Shown piece by piece: positions 8,379 through 17,175 of a stretch of 64,000 nucleotides of DNA (within the stretch, counting starts at the first letter, position 1; every line of letters starts with the position of its first letter). The translations under genes and the position numbers were made by a program. The notes beneath the pieces were generated by a model that saw nothing but the letters and a program-made list of their open reading frames with translations, did no database searches and had not been told where the DNA came from. Source of the stretch: SFEL01 sp964392455 (GTDB lineage: Bacteria; Bacillota; Clostridia; Christensenellales; CAG-138); contig CAYMPG010000002.1 in the NCBI GenBank assembly GCA_964392455.1, positions 1 to 64,000 of the forward strand, written 5' to 3'.

Positions 8379-9350
8379 ATGCTCCGGATGATCGGAAAGA
8401 GACTGTTGATGATGATACCAGTGCTTCTGGGCGTTATCATCATCGTATTTACAATCATGTACATGGCTCCCGGCGACCCTGCCCGCATGATACTCGGAAC
8501 GGGAGCAAGTGAAGAGGCCGTTATAGCCCTGCAAAAGGAGCTTGGACTGGATCAGCCCTATATCGTACAGCTTACCCAGTACATTAAGAATCTGGTGTTT
8601 AACTTTGATATGGGTACATCCTATTCCAGCGGAAAGCCGGTGCTGACTGAGCTTATGGAGCGCTTTCCCACTACGATACGGCTTGCTGTGTACAGCGTGG
8701 CGGTGTCGGTGGTGGTAGGTATTTCAATGGGTATAATATCCGCCACCAGGCAGTACTCCATATTTGACAGGATAGCCACTGCCACTGCCCTTGTAGGCGT
8801 TTCCATGCCTACCTTCTGGGCCGGGCTTATGCTGGTGCTGGTATTTTCCATACATCTTGGGTGGCTGCCCGCCTCAGGCTCATATGGGCCGGAATACTGG
8901 ATACTGCCGGCGCTCACGCTGGGTATGTCAGGCGCAGCCAGCATAATGCGTATGACCCGCTCCAGCATGCTGGAGGTAATTCGTCAGGATTACATAAGGA
9001 CAGCTAAGGCAAAGGGCCAGAAGGAATGGATAGTCACCATGGTGCATGCCCTGAAGAACGCCCTCATTCCTGTAGTTACGGTAATAGGCATACAGTTTGG
9101 TAGCCTCCTGGGCGGCTCTGTGCTTATTGAGTCCGTATTCGCCATACCCGGCCTTGGTAAGTTTATAATCGACTCCATAAAGACCAGAAATATGCCCGTA
9201 GTGCAGGGCGGCGTGCTGCTGCTGGCACTGTCCTTCAGCATAGTAAACCTGGCGATAGATATACTCTATGGCTATATCGATCCCAGAATTAAGTCACAAT
9301 ACCAAATAACAAAAAGGACGGTACGCACCCGTGGAAAAGAAAAAGCCTAA
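8379..9350 (+). CDS. Oligopeptide/dipeptide ABC transporter permease (DppB/OppB type)
   Basis: This 323-residue inner-membrane permease begins with a TM helix (about residues 8-30), then the typical APGDPAR segment of DppB/OppB proteins and five further helices. The cytoplasmic EAA loop, which docks on the ATPase, is seen around RTAKAKGQ. A strong GAAGGAGGTG ribosome site precedes the ATG. The gene overlaps the next permease by 20 bases. Together with its partner it forms the translocation channel; the peptide or substrate class is inferred from the family only, and nickel or glutathione importers share the fold. Confidence 0.93.
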   Translation: MLRMIGKRLLMMIPVLLGVIIIVFTIMYMAPGDPARMILGTGASEEAVIALQKELGLDQPYIVQLTQYIKNLVFNFDMGTSYSSGKPVLTELMERFPTTIRLAVYSVAVSVVVGISMGIISATRQYSIFDRIATATALVGVSMPTFWAGLMLVLVFSIHLGWLPASGSYGPEYWILPALTLGMSGAASIMRMTRSSMLEVIRQDYIRTAKAKGQKEWIVTMVHALKNALIPVVTVIGIQFGSLLGGSVLIESVFAIPGLGKFIIDSIKTRNMPVVQGGVLLLALSFSIVNLAIDILYGYIDPRIKSQYQITKRTVRTRGKEKA

Positions 9351-10194
9351 GAAAAGCGGATTCTGGTCTGACGCATGGCGCCGCTTAAAGCGGAACAAGG
9401 GCGCTATGCTGGGCCTTGTGATTCTTTGTCTGCTGGTGCTCATCGCCATATTTGCAGACGTTATCGCCCCGTTCCCCTATGATGCACAGGATTACGATCA
9501 TGTATTTGAGTCGCCAAATTCCAGAAATCTGCTGGGAACGGATAATTTCGGCCGTGATATCCTCAGCCGTATAATCCAGGGCAGCCGTGTATCGCTGCTG
9601 GTGGGCTTTGCCTCGGTGGCCGCCTCTGTGGTAGTGGGCGGACTGCTGGGCGCAATATCCGGCTACTATGGAAAGACCGTGGACAACCTGCTGATGAGAG
9701 CCATGGATATACTTATGGCCATCCCCGGCATGCTGCTGGCAATAGCCCTTGCGGCTGCGCTGGAGCCGGGCCTGCTTACGCTGGTAGTGTCCATATCCAT
9801 AGCGTCCGTGCCGGGCTATGCCCGCATAGTGCGTGCATCGGTGCTGTCCATCAAGTCTCAGGAATATATAGAGGCTGCTCAGTGCATAGGCGCAAATGAT
9901 AAGCGCATAATACTCAAGCACATCCTGCCCAACTGCATTGCCCCCCTTATCGTGCAGGCAACGCTGGGCATGGCCTCCGCAATTCTTTCTGCTGCGGCCA
10001 TGAGCTTCCTGGGCCTGGGAATTCAGCCTCCCACCCCGGAATGGGGCTCCATGCTGTCAAGCGCCAGGCAGTACATAAGGGATTATTCCTATATGACCAC
10101 CTTCCCCGGCCTTGCCATCATGATAACCATATTCGCCCTCAATCTGCTGGGCGATGGTCTGCGTGATGCCCTTGACCCCAGGCTGAAGTCGTAA
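9331..10194 (+). CDS. Oligopeptide/dipeptide ABC transporter permease (DppC/OppC type)
   Basis: The second permease has 287 residues. It starts with GTG inside the end of the preceding gene, with AAGGAC upstream. The N-terminal OppC-like segment (SDAWRRLKRNKGAML) precedes TM1. The LLGTDNFGRDILSRII motif of DppC proteins is followed by five more helices and the EAA loop near EAAQCIGAND. It pairs with the upstream permease. Confidence 0.93.
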   Translation: MEKKKPKKSGFWSDAWRRLKRNKGAMLGLVILCLLVLIAIFADVIAPFPYDAQDYDHVFESPNSRNLLGTDNFGRDILSRIIQGSRVSLLVGFASVAASVVVGGLLGAISGYYGKTVDNLLMRAMDILMAIPGMLLAIALAAALEPGLLTLVVSISIASVPGYARIVRASVLSIKSQEYIEAAQCIGANDKRIILKHILPNCIAPLIVQATLGMASAILSAAAMSFLGLGIQPPTPEWGSMLSSARQYIRDYSYMTTFPGLAIMITIFALNLLGDGLRDALDPRLKS

Positions 10195-10207
10195 AAGGAG
10201 AGCGGCT

Positions 10208-11185
10208 ATGGACAATATTCTTGAAATAAAGGGATTAACCATCCACTACAAGTCTGACAACGGCACAGTAAAGGCCGTTAACGACCTTTCCCTTACACTG
10301 GGCCGCGGCGAAAGCCTTGGCCTTGTGGGTGAGACCGGCGCAGGCAAGACCACCACTGCCCTCGGCATACTTGACCTGGTGCCAAATCCTCCGGGAGAGA
10401 TAAAGGCCGGCCAGGTAATATTCAATGGCGAAGACCTGAGAAAGCTGAATAAGCGCAATTACCGCTCCATAAGGGGCAAGAAGATATCCATGATCTTCCA
10501 GGATCCCATGACCAGCCTTAACCCCGTAATGACCGTGGGCGATCAGATAACCGAGAGCATCCGCATACATGAAAAGTGCTCCCGTGCAAAGGCCAGCGAA
10601 AGGGCCCCTGAAATGCTGGAAATGGTAGGTATTCCCGGCGAGCGCGCCTCAGAATATCCCCATCAGTTTTCCGGCGGCATGAAGCAGAGGGTGGGCATAG
10701 CCATCGCCCTGGCCTGCAATCCTGAGCTGCTCATTGCGGACGAGCCTACCACCGCCCTGGATGTTACCATTCAGGCCCAGGTGCTCGACCTCATAGCGAA
10801 GCTGAGAGAAGAGCGGGGCACCTCCCTCATTATGATTACCCATGATTTGGGCGTGGTTGCCGAGGTATGCGATAAGGTAGCCATAATGTATGCCGGTGAG
10901 GTCATCGAATACGGCACGCTGGATCAGATATACAACCGCACTGCCCATCCCTACACCAAGGGCCTGTTTGACAGCCTGCCGGATCTGGAGGGAGACCAGG
11001 AGAGGCTGTCGCCTATCCCCGGGCTGATGCCGGATCCCAGCAACCTGCCTGTAGGCTGCAATTTTGCACCCAGATGCAAATACTGCACCGAGGAGTGTAA
11101 GCTCCGCGAGCCGGAGGCCGTGGAAATCGAGCCGGGCCACATTGTAAAGTGCCTGTACCCCCATACTCAGGAGGTGAGCCAATGA
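10208..11185 (+). CDS. Oligopeptide ABC transporter ATPase (DppD/OppD type)
   Basis: This 325-residue ATPase has Walker A GETGAGKTTT (near residue 40), a complete signature FSGGMKQRVGIA, Walker B LLIADEPTTALD and the switch histidine in MITHDLG. The C-terminal oligopeptide-transporter extension carries the cysteine-rich CNFAPRCKYCTEEC, typical of OppD/DppD and able to bind an Fe-S cluster in some members. AAAGGAGAGC precedes the ATG. Its stop overlaps the next start as ATGA. Confidence 0.95.
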   Translation: MDNILEIKGLTIHYKSDNGTVKAVNDLSLTLGRGESLGLVGETGAGKTTTALGILDLVPNPPGEIKAGQVIFNGEDLRKLNKRNYRSIRGKKISMIFQDPMTSLNPVMTVGDQITESIRIHEKCSRAKASERAPEMLEMVGIPGERASEYPHQFSGGMKQRVGIAIALACNPELLIADEPTTALDVTIQAQVLDLIAKLREERGTSLIMITHDLGVVAEVCDKVAIMYAGEVIEYGTLDQIYNRTAHPYTKGLFDSLPDLEGDQERLSPIPGLMPDPSNLPVGCNFAPRCKYCTEECKLREPEAVEIEPGHIVKCLYPHTQEVSQ

Positions 11186-12135
11186 GCGGTTTCTTAGAGG
11201 TCAAGAACCTTAAAAAATACTTTAAGACGCCCCACGGCATGCTCCATGCCGTAGATGACGTTACCCTCTCTGTAGAGGAGGGCAAGACCCTGGGCGTGGT
11301 GGGCGAAAGCGGCTGCGGAAAGTCCACCCTGGGCAGGTGCATAGCCCATCTGCTGGAGCCCACATCCGGCCAGATATTCTTTGATGGTCAGGATATAACC
11401 TCCCTGCCCCCCAAGCAGCTGAAGGAATCCCGTCGGGAGATACAGATGATATTCCAGGATCCCTTCTCATCGCTCAATCCCAGAATGACCGTTCGCAATA
11501 CCATATTGGAGCCCATGCAGATACACGAAATGTTTGGCAACGATAAGGAAAAGCAGAACGAGAAGGTGATGGAGATAATGGATACCGTGGGCCTTGCAGA
11601 GCGCCTTGCGGATTCCTATCCCCATGAGCTGGATGGAGGCAGACGACAGAGAATAGGCATCGCCAGGGCGCTGGCGCTGAATCCCAGGTTTATCGTATGC
11701 GATGAGCCGGTATCTGCACTGGATGTATCCATTCAGGCCCAGATACTTAACCTCATGCAGGATTTGCAGGAGCAGAAAAACCTGGCCTATATGTTCATTA
11801 CCCATGACCTTTCCGTGGTGCGCCACATTTCTGACGATATAGCGGTAATGTACCTTGGCAAGGTGGTGGAAAAGTGCCAGTCCAAGGAGCTGTTCAGGCA
11901 GCAGTATCATCCTTATACCCAGGCGCTGCTTTCCGCCATACCCATCGCAAAGACCGGCCCCCGAAAGGAGCGCATACTGCTCAAGGGCGAGATAACCTCC
12001 CCCATAGAGCCCAAGCCGGGCTGCCGCTTCGCATCCCGCTGCATATACGCTACAGAACAGTGCTTCAAAGAGGAACCTGAATTTACCGAGGTATCTCAGG
12101 GCCATTATGTGGCCTGTCACCATCGGCTTGGCTAA
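11182..12135 (+). CDS. Oligopeptide ABC transporter ATPase (DppF/OppF type)
   Basis: The partner ATPase has 317 residues. I start at ATG 11182, with AGGAGGTG upstream and a 4-base ATGA overlap with the previous gene; an in-frame GTG 33 bases earlier lies inside that gene. Walker A is GESGCGKSTL, Walker B FIVCDEPVSALD and the switch FITHDLS. The ABC signature reads LDGGRRQR in place of LSGGQ, changing the serine that contacts ATP in the dimer. The Cys-containing C-terminal motif CRFASRCIYATEQC is present. Confidence 0.94.
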   Translation: MSGFLEVKNLKKYFKTPHGMLHAVDDVTLSVEEGKTLGVVGESGCGKSTLGRCIAHLLEPTSGQIFFDGQDITSLPPKQLKESRREIQMIFQDPFSSLNPRMTVRNTILEPMQIHEMFGNDKEKQNEKVMEIMDTVGLAERLADSYPHELDGGRRQRIGIARALALNPRFIVCDEPVSALDVSIQAQILNLMQDLQEQKNLAYMFITHDLSVVRHISDDIAVMYLGKVVEKCQSKELFRQQYHPYTQALLSAIPIAKTGPRKERILLKGEITSPIEPKPGCRFASRCIYATEQCFKEEPEFTEVSQGHYVACHHRLG

Positions 12136-12184
12136 CTGACGGCAATACCGTTCGTTATAAAATAAAAACCATAAGGAGGAAGAA

Positions 12185-13744
12185 ATGAAGAAATCCTTAC
12201 TGAAAATCGTTGCAATGATGATGGCAGTATCCATGCTGCTTCTCTGCACCGCTTGCAGCTCCAAGGCTCCCGAGGCCGAGGGCGAGCAGCCGGCCGCCGC
12301 CGAGGGCGAAAAGAGGGACGACCTGATCGTCGCCATCTACGCCTCTCCCGCCACACTGGATCCCTACGGAACCACCGATATGCCTGCCGCAAAGATCACT
12401 GCCAATGTGTTCGAAACGCTGGTAAGCATCGATGAGAACAACGAAGTAGTTCCCTGCCTGGCAGAGAGCTGGGAAATCGTGGACGACCTTACCTATCGCT
12501 TTAAGATTCGTCAGGGCGTTAAGTTCCATGATGGCAGCGAGCTCACCGTGGATGACGTGGCCTTCTCCTTTGAAATGAATGGCCAGAGCCCCCACGCTGT
12601 TACCGTTAACACTAATATCGACTTTGAAAACTGCAAGGTCATCGATGAGAACACCTTTGAGATGAAGCTGAAGCAGCCCTTCGGCCCCATGCTCCGTTAC
12701 CTTGCTGCAAACGTAATGTCCATAGTTTCCGAAAAGTCCTACACCGAGCTGGGTGACGAATTTGGCACCAAGCCCGTAGGTACCGGCCCTTATCAGGTAG
12801 TGGAATGGGTAACTGATGACCGTATCGAGCTTACCAGGTTTGATGATTACTGGGGAGACAAGGCCAACATCAAGGACGTTACCGTTCGTCTGGTTCCCGA
12901 AAGCACCACCCGCTCCATCGAGGTTGAGACCGGCGGTATCGACATCGGCTGCCGCATCCTTGCCAGCGACGTTGCCCGTCTTGAGGAGAACCCCAACATC
13001 ACCGTAGACCGTCAGGAAACCTACAGCACCAACTTCATCGGCATGGTCACCAACCAGGCTCCCCTGGACAACGTGCTGGTACGTAAGGCCATCAACTACG
13101 CAGTTGATAAGGAAGCCATCATGAAGGTCGTATATCAGGGCATCGGCGTGGTAGGCGCTGCTCCCATGAGCCCCACCCTCTTTGGCTTCAATGACAGCCT
13201 GCCCCAGTACACCCGTGACGTAGAGAAGGCCAAGCAGCTGCTGGCTGAGGCCGGTTATCCCGATGGATTCTCCATTACCATCAGCCACAATGAGGATCAG
13301 GTCCGCGGCGACATCTGCGAGATGGTTCAGGCTCAGCTTGCCGAGGTCGGCATCAATGTTGAGATTGAGACCCTTGAGTGGGGCGCCTTCATTGAGCGTA
13401 TATATGAGGGCTCCATGCCCATGTTCGTACTGGGCTGGTCTGCAAGCACCGGTGACCCCGACGTAGCACTGTACTCCAGCTTCTACTCCGGAAACTTCGG
13501 TGCCGGCGGCAACATGACCTTCTACAGCAACCCTGAGGTTGACGAGCTGCTGATAGAGGGCCGTGTATCCAGTGACCAGGAAGTTCGTAAGGCTGCTTAC
13601 CTGAAGGCTCAGGAAATCATCTGGGACGAGGCTCCCTGCGTATTCCTGCAGCACGATACCGAGGTAAATGCTTACAACAGCAACCTGAAGGGCTTCAACT
13701 GCGACGCTTCCTGCATGATCGACTTCTCCAAGCTCTCTTGGTAA
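12185..13744 (+). CDS. Oligopeptide-binding lipoprotein (SBP_bac_5 family)
   Basis: This 519-residue extracellular solute-binding protein has a lipoprotein signal: KK at the N-terminus, a hydrophobic core and CTAC with the lipidated Cys24. Family marks follow: TLDPYGTTD, LAESWEIVDDLTYRFKIRQGVKFHDG, and a C-terminal half with DPDVALYSSFYS. It delivers substrate to the upstream permeases. The binding protein is last in the operon, whereas it is commonly first. Its codons (ATC, CGT, GTT) differ from the ATA/AGG-rich neighbours, which suggests strong expression. A strong TAAGGAGGAAG site precedes the start. Confidence 0.95.
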   Translation: MKKSLLKIVAMMMAVSMLLLCTACSSKAPEAEGEQPAAAEGEKRDDLIVAIYASPATLDPYGTTDMPAAKITANVFETLVSIDENNEVVPCLAESWEIVDDLTYRFKIRQGVKFHDGSELTVDDVAFSFEMNGQSPHAVTVNTNIDFENCKVIDENTFEMKLKQPFGPMLRYLAANVMSIVSEKSYTELGDEFGTKPVGTGPYQVVEWVTDDRIELTRFDDYWGDKANIKDVTVRLVPESTTRSIEVETGGIDIGCRILASDVARLEENPNITVDRQETYSTNFIGMVTNQAPLDNVLVRKAINYAVDKEAIMKVVYQGIGVVGAAPMSPTLFGFNDSLPQYTRDVEKAKQLLAEAGYPDGFSITISHNEDQVRGDICEMVQAQLAEVGINVEIETLEWGAFIERIYEGSMPMFVLGWSASTGDPDVALYSSFYSGNFGAGGNMTFYSNPEVDELLIEGRVSSDQEVRKAAYLKAQEIIWDEAPCVFLQHDTEVNAYNSNLKGFNCDASCMIDFSKLSW

Positions 13745-13751
13745 TAGATAA

Positions 13752-15038
13752 ATGCTCAGGAGCGAAGCTGTAACAAAAATGCGTAATACGCTGGAAAGGG
13801 CAGGCTTCCTGCCCTTATCCAGCCAGGCGGAGACCTGCTCCAGGGTCATTGAGGAGCGGCTCAGCGAAATAATGCCCAGGGCCATGGAGGCCACGGGCAT
13901 TGATTTCTGGGTCGTAATGGCCAGCGAGGGCAATGAGGACCCCATTACAAAAACCTTCTTCACCTGGGATATGCGGCAGGCAAGGCGCTTTAATGCCATA
14001 ATGTTTTACAGGGCAAAGAATGGCACCGTGCGCTGCATGAGCGCAGGAGTAAAGTCCCCCTTTATGGCGGAGCTTTACGAGGATGTAAGCCTTCCGAAGG
14101 AGGATATTTACCAGTGCGTAGCAAGGATAATTGAGGAGCTTGAGCCGAGCTGCATAGCGGTAAACCAGAGCGTGGAGTTTTTCCCATGTGATGGCCTGCT
14201 GGCTACCCAGAAGGAAGGGCTGCTCAAGGCGCTGCCTGAGCGGTTCCATGGCAGAATAGTCAGCTCAGAGCCCCTTGCCGTATACTGGATGCAGCATTCC
14301 ACTGCCATTGAAAAGCGGCTTATGCAGGCTATTACCCAGGTAACACAGGACATAGTGCGGGAGGTATTCTCCCCTGTGTATGTGAAGCCCGGCGTAACAA
14401 ATACTGCAGAGCTGGAATGGATGATACGGGAGCATATAGCGGCTCTTGGCTTCAGCTTCCACTTCAGCCTGGATGTTGACCTGCAGCGCTGCGGCGAAAG
14501 CAATACCCGAATGGCCTGCGCTACCATCATGCCGGGAGACCTTATCCACTGCGATGTGGGAATGTGCAGCATGTTCATCCCGCTCCATACGGATATACAG
14601 CAGGTGGCATACGTTCGCCGTGAGGGCGAGAAAGCTGCTCCTGCGGGGCTGGAGGCGCTGGTAAAGCGGGCAAACCGCTTTGAGGATATAGTAGCCGAGG
14701 AAATGGCAAAGGGCGGCACCGGAAATCAGGTGCTTTCCCGGGCGCTGAATCGGGGCAGGGAGGAAAACCTCCGGCCCATGCTGTATACTCATCCCCTGGG
14801 TACACTGGGCCATGGCGTTGGCCCGCTGGTAGGCCTTTATGATAATCAGGTATCTGTTCCCCATAGGGGCGAGCAGCTGATAAGGCCGGATACCTGCTAT
14901 GCCCTTGAGTTCAATGTGACGGATACCGTTGCAGAGTGGAACGGGCAGGATGTGGTAATGTATCTGGAGGAGGATGTCTGCCTTGAGGATAGCCTCTATT
15001 ACCTTAATGGACGGCAGACGGAGCTTATACTTATCTAA
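13752..15038 (+). CDS. M24 family metallopeptidase, paralog 2
   Basis: This 428-residue homolog of the protein at 5539-6774 has candidate metal ligands in HCDVG, HTDIQQ, LGHGVGP, LEFNV and YLEED. The start lies seven bases after the binding-protein stop with no clear ribosome site, so it may depend on translational coupling. Located between the Opp binding protein and RidA, it probably works on the imported peptide or conjugate. The exact bond cleaved is not readable; prolidase, aminopeptidase P and creatinase share the fold. Confidence 0.88.
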   Translation: MLRSEAVTKMRNTLERAGFLPLSSQAETCSRVIEERLSEIMPRAMEATGIDFWVVMASEGNEDPITKTFFTWDMRQARRFNAIMFYRAKNGTVRCMSAGVKSPFMAELYEDVSLPKEDIYQCVARIIEELEPSCIAVNQSVEFFPCDGLLATQKEGLLKALPERFHGRIVSSEPLAVYWMQHSTAIEKRLMQAITQVTQDIVREVFSPVYVKPGVTNTAELEWMIREHIAALGFSFHFSLDVDLQRCGESNTRMACATIMPGDLIHCDVGMCSMFIPLHTDIQQVAYVRREGEKAAPAGLEALVKRANRFEDIVAEEMAKGGTGNQVLSRALNRGREENLRPMLYTHPLGTLGHGVGPLVGLYDNQVSVPHRGEQLIRPDTCYALEFNVTDTVAEWNGQDVVMYLEEDVCLEDSLYYLNGRQTELILI

Positions 15039-15104
15039 GCATCACTGAAAAAAGTCAGTGTATGCCGTGTAATATTACAGACCAAGCATATGGAGGAAAT
15101 GGAT

Positions 15105-15485
15105 ATGAAAAAGAAGATAGAGACCACGGCCGCTCCCGGTGCTATCGGGCCCTATTCACAGGCTGTGGATATTGGCAACCTGGTATTCACCTCCGGTCAG
15201 CTGGGCATTGACCCCGCCACCGGCGCAATGGCTGAGGGCGTTGAGGGCCAGGCCCGTCAGGCGCTGAAGAATCTTTCCGCAGTGCTGGAGGCAGCAGGTC
15301 TGTCCATGAGCGATATAGTAAAGACGCTGGTATTCGTGCGTAACATGGGTGATTTCGCCCTGGTAAACAGCATATATGCAGAGTTTATCTGCGGCGATGT
15401 GCTGCCCGCACGCTCCTGCGTGGAATCTTCCGCCCTGCCCAAGGGCGCTCTGGTGGAGATAGAAGCTATCGCCAGCAGAAATTAG
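15105..15485 (+). CDS. ridA: RidA family enamine/imine deaminase
   Basis: This 126-residue protein spans the whole RidA/YjgF domain. RidA hydrolyses reactive 2-aminoacrylate-type enamines formed by PLP enzymes, releasing ammonia. IGPYSQAV, the F-T-SGQ segment and the catalytic arginine in LPARSCVE are present. I start at ATG 15105 because GGAGG (15092-15096) lies eight bases upstream; the ATG at 15090 overlaps that site. It fits with the aminotransferase in the same operon, whose PLP chemistry could generate such intermediates. Confidence 0.95.
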   Translation: MKKKIETTAAPGAIGPYSQAVDIGNLVFTSGQLGIDPATGAMAEGVEGQARQALKNLSAVLEAAGLSMSDIVKTLVFVRNMGDFALVNSIYAEFICGDVLPARSCVESSALPKGALVEIEAIASRN

Positions 15486-15505
15486 TAATCTATTCAGCTT
15501 AAATT

Positions 15506-15542
15506 AAGGCGTGCTGATGGTGTACCACGGTGCGCCTTTTTT
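15506..15542 (+). terminator. Terminator ending the aminotransferase-opp-ridA operon
   Basis: An imperfect hairpin with AAGGCG...CGCCTT at its base and an inner GGTGTACC is followed by six Ts, 20 bases beyond the ridA stop. Confidence 0.7.
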
Positions 15543-15596
15543 ATATGCCATGAGGGAAGGCAGACCGTACAGGCAGTACCGTATACGGTATTGATA

Positions 15597-15605
15597 TGGT
15601 ATAAT
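15597..15605 (+). promoter_or_regulatory. Extended -10 promoter for the small membrane protein and WYL regulator
   Basis: TGGTATAAT, a consensus extended -10, lies 25 bases before the start at 15631. Confidence 0.65.
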
Positions 15606-15630
15606 GATAACGGCGCACAGTGGAGGTAAT

Positions 15631-15912
15631 ATGGGATTTCTATCTTATCTTTTCGGCAGCATAAGCCTGCTGCTTTCTTTGGATGCACTTATACTGAATA
15701 CCGGCATATCCCGGGGGCTGCCCTGGTTTACGGCGGCCGGGGCGGCGGTGACGGGCTGCCTCATAGCCGTGGTGTGGTATTATGAAATAAGGGCCACCCA
15801 GCGGGCAAAAAAGCACCGGGCCAAGGCATTTGCCGCAATGCTCTTTAACGTGATAGCCTGCATAGCGGCGGTGTGCCTGCTGATAATGGGCATACTGAAT
15901 ACCATCATATAG
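15631..15912 (+). CDS. Small membrane protein of unknown function
   Basis: The 93-residue product has three predicted hydrophobic helices (about residues 3-22, 27-48 and 66-90) with a basic loop RATQRAKKHRAK between the second and third. The start at 15631 has TGGAGGTA five bases upstream. It is followed 11 bases later by a WYL-type regulator, probably in the same transcript. I do not recognise the family. Confidence 0.75.
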   Translation: MGFLSYLFGSISLLLSLDALILNTGISRGLPWFTAAGAAVTGCLIAVVWYYEIRATQRAKKHRAKAFAAMLFNVIACIAAVCLLIMGILNTII

Positions 15913-15923
15913 GAGGGCTCCCC

Positions 15924-16637
15924 ATGTCCAACACAAAGCTGAAACCGCTGTATCTTATGGATATATTCAGGGAAATGACAGACGAGGAGCACCGGCTGAC
16001 GGTGCCTGAGCTGGTGGAGGAGCTTCAGCTCAGGGGAGTGCGCTCTGAGCGCAAGGGCATATACCGGGATATAGATGCCCTCATAGAATACGGCGCAGAT
16101 ATACGCAAGACCGGAAGCGGGTATTATCTTGCCAGGCGGGAGTTCACTAAAAGCGAGCTCAGGGCAGTGGTATGGGCACTCAGAGGTGCGGGCTATGTAT
16201 CCCGGCGGCGCACCGAGGAGCTTACGGAAAAGATAGCTGCCCTTGGCGGGGAGCATATGCGAAAAAAGCTCATACAATCCAGGGTGTGTACCCCAAAGTG
16301 CGAGTATGACGATACGCTCAACGCCATAGATGTGCTGGATAAGGCCATATATGGCAGGCGTCAGGTGACCTTTGCCTACGATAAGGCACGGGATACCTCT
16401 CTCAGACGGCACAGAATAAGCCCCTATGGCCTTATGTTTATAAAGGGCAGCTGCTATGTTGTATGCAATATAGAGGGCAGGGAGGATATAAGCTGTATTT
16501 CAATAGGCCGTATGAGGGCAGTTCGTTCGGATATGAGCCCATGGCGGCACTTCAGCGAGGTCAGTGAATACCGGGGAGAGTTCCCCATAGAGGAATTTGC
16601 CGCAAGGGCAATAAGAGAAGGAATATGCGATAAATAA
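15924..16637 (+). CDS. HTH transcriptional regulator with WYL-type effector domain
   Basis: The 237-residue protein has an N-terminal winged-HTH half (about residues 1-75, containing LTVPELVEELQLRGVRSERKG) and a C-terminal WYL-domain-like region around RRHRISPYGLMF. The usual WYL tripeptide position reads CYV (KGSCYVV). WYL proteins sense ligands, in some cases nucleotides, and control DNA-damage or defence genes. The start at 15924 has AGGAGGG (15911-15917) upstream, and 51 bases of in-frame sequence before it were excluded. The target genes are unknown; the adjacent membrane protein is a candidate. Confidence 0.88.
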   Translation: MSNTKLKPLYLMDIFREMTDEEHRLTVPELVEELQLRGVRSERKGIYRDIDALIEYGADIRKTGSGYYLARREFTKSELRAVVWALRGAGYVSRRRTEELTEKIAALGGEHMRKKLIQSRVCTPKCEYDDTLNAIDVLDKAIYGRRQVTFAYDKARDTSLRRHRISPYGLMFIKGSCYVVCNIEGREDISCISIGRMRAVRSDMSPWRHFSEVSEYRGEFPIEEFAARAIREGICDK

Positions 16638-16638
16638 A

Positions 16639-16660
16639 AAAAGCCCCGGCAGGGGCTTTT
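16639..16660. terminator. Bidirectional terminator
   Basis: The stem AAAAGCCCC / GGGGCTTTT with a GGCA loop lies between the convergent WYL regulator and membrane-protein genes. Confidence 0.9.
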
Positions 16661-16665
16661 TAAGT

Positions 16666-17163
16666 TCAGCGGGAGTTGGCCCGGGTAACGTATATGTGGG
16701 CGATGCCAAATATTATGGAGGCGGCAATCAATGGATAGTGCCTCAGGGTAAGGCCGGTCAGCATAAATATGGCAGTGGGCAGTATGGCCATTGCCATGGC
16801 GAGGGAGCTTTTTGCCTTTTTAAAGTACAGCGCCCAGCATATATAGTAGCCTATCAGCAGCAGCCCGTTGCCAAAAAGGTATATGAGCAGGGCAGCCACT
16901 GAGGAATAGGCAAATTTCCCAATGCCTATATTAAATATCATCAGCAGCATACAGCCATAGCGGCCTATCTGCTCCAGTATGTTCATAAGGCGGTTTGTGC
17001 ATTTGTTTTCGGCATCACGGTGCTTTATGGCATATATTGCATTTGGTATCAGCAAAAGTATCACGATTATAAGGCCAAACAGGTTTATCCAGCCTGGGGA
17101 GGAGGTTACAAATACGGCGGTGGGGCCATCTGCTCCGCCTATTATTCCTATGCTGCTGTTCAT
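16666..17163 (-). CDS. Membrane protein with a sodium-pump decarboxylase-beta-like N-terminus
   Basis: The 165-residue product starts with IGIIGGADGPTAVFV. The GIIGGADGPT string is a conserved signature of the beta subunits of sodium-translocating decarboxylases (OadB, GcdB, MmdB), which are over 350 residues long. Here it is followed by about five hydrophobic helices that I cannot align to those subunits. It is therefore not a complete pump subunit. AAAGGAGC precedes the ATG. It lies 12 bases after sfsA on the same strand. Confidence 0.8.
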   Translation of the reverse strand: MNSSIGIIGGADGPTAVFVTSSPGWINLFGLIIVILLLIPNAIYAIKHRDAENKCTNRLMNILEQIGRYGCMLLMIFNIGIGKFAYSSVAALLIYLFGNGLLLIGYYICWALYFKKAKSSLAMAMAILPTAIFMLTGLTLRHYPLIAASIIFGIAHIYVTRANSR

Positions 17164-17175
17164 GGGTGCTCCTTT

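Noticed and set aside
12197..13999. A 600-codon minus-strand ORF over the binding-protein gene
   Set aside because: It is antisense to a recognisable lipoprotein gene and shows no domain; it is open because of the biased codon use of that gene.
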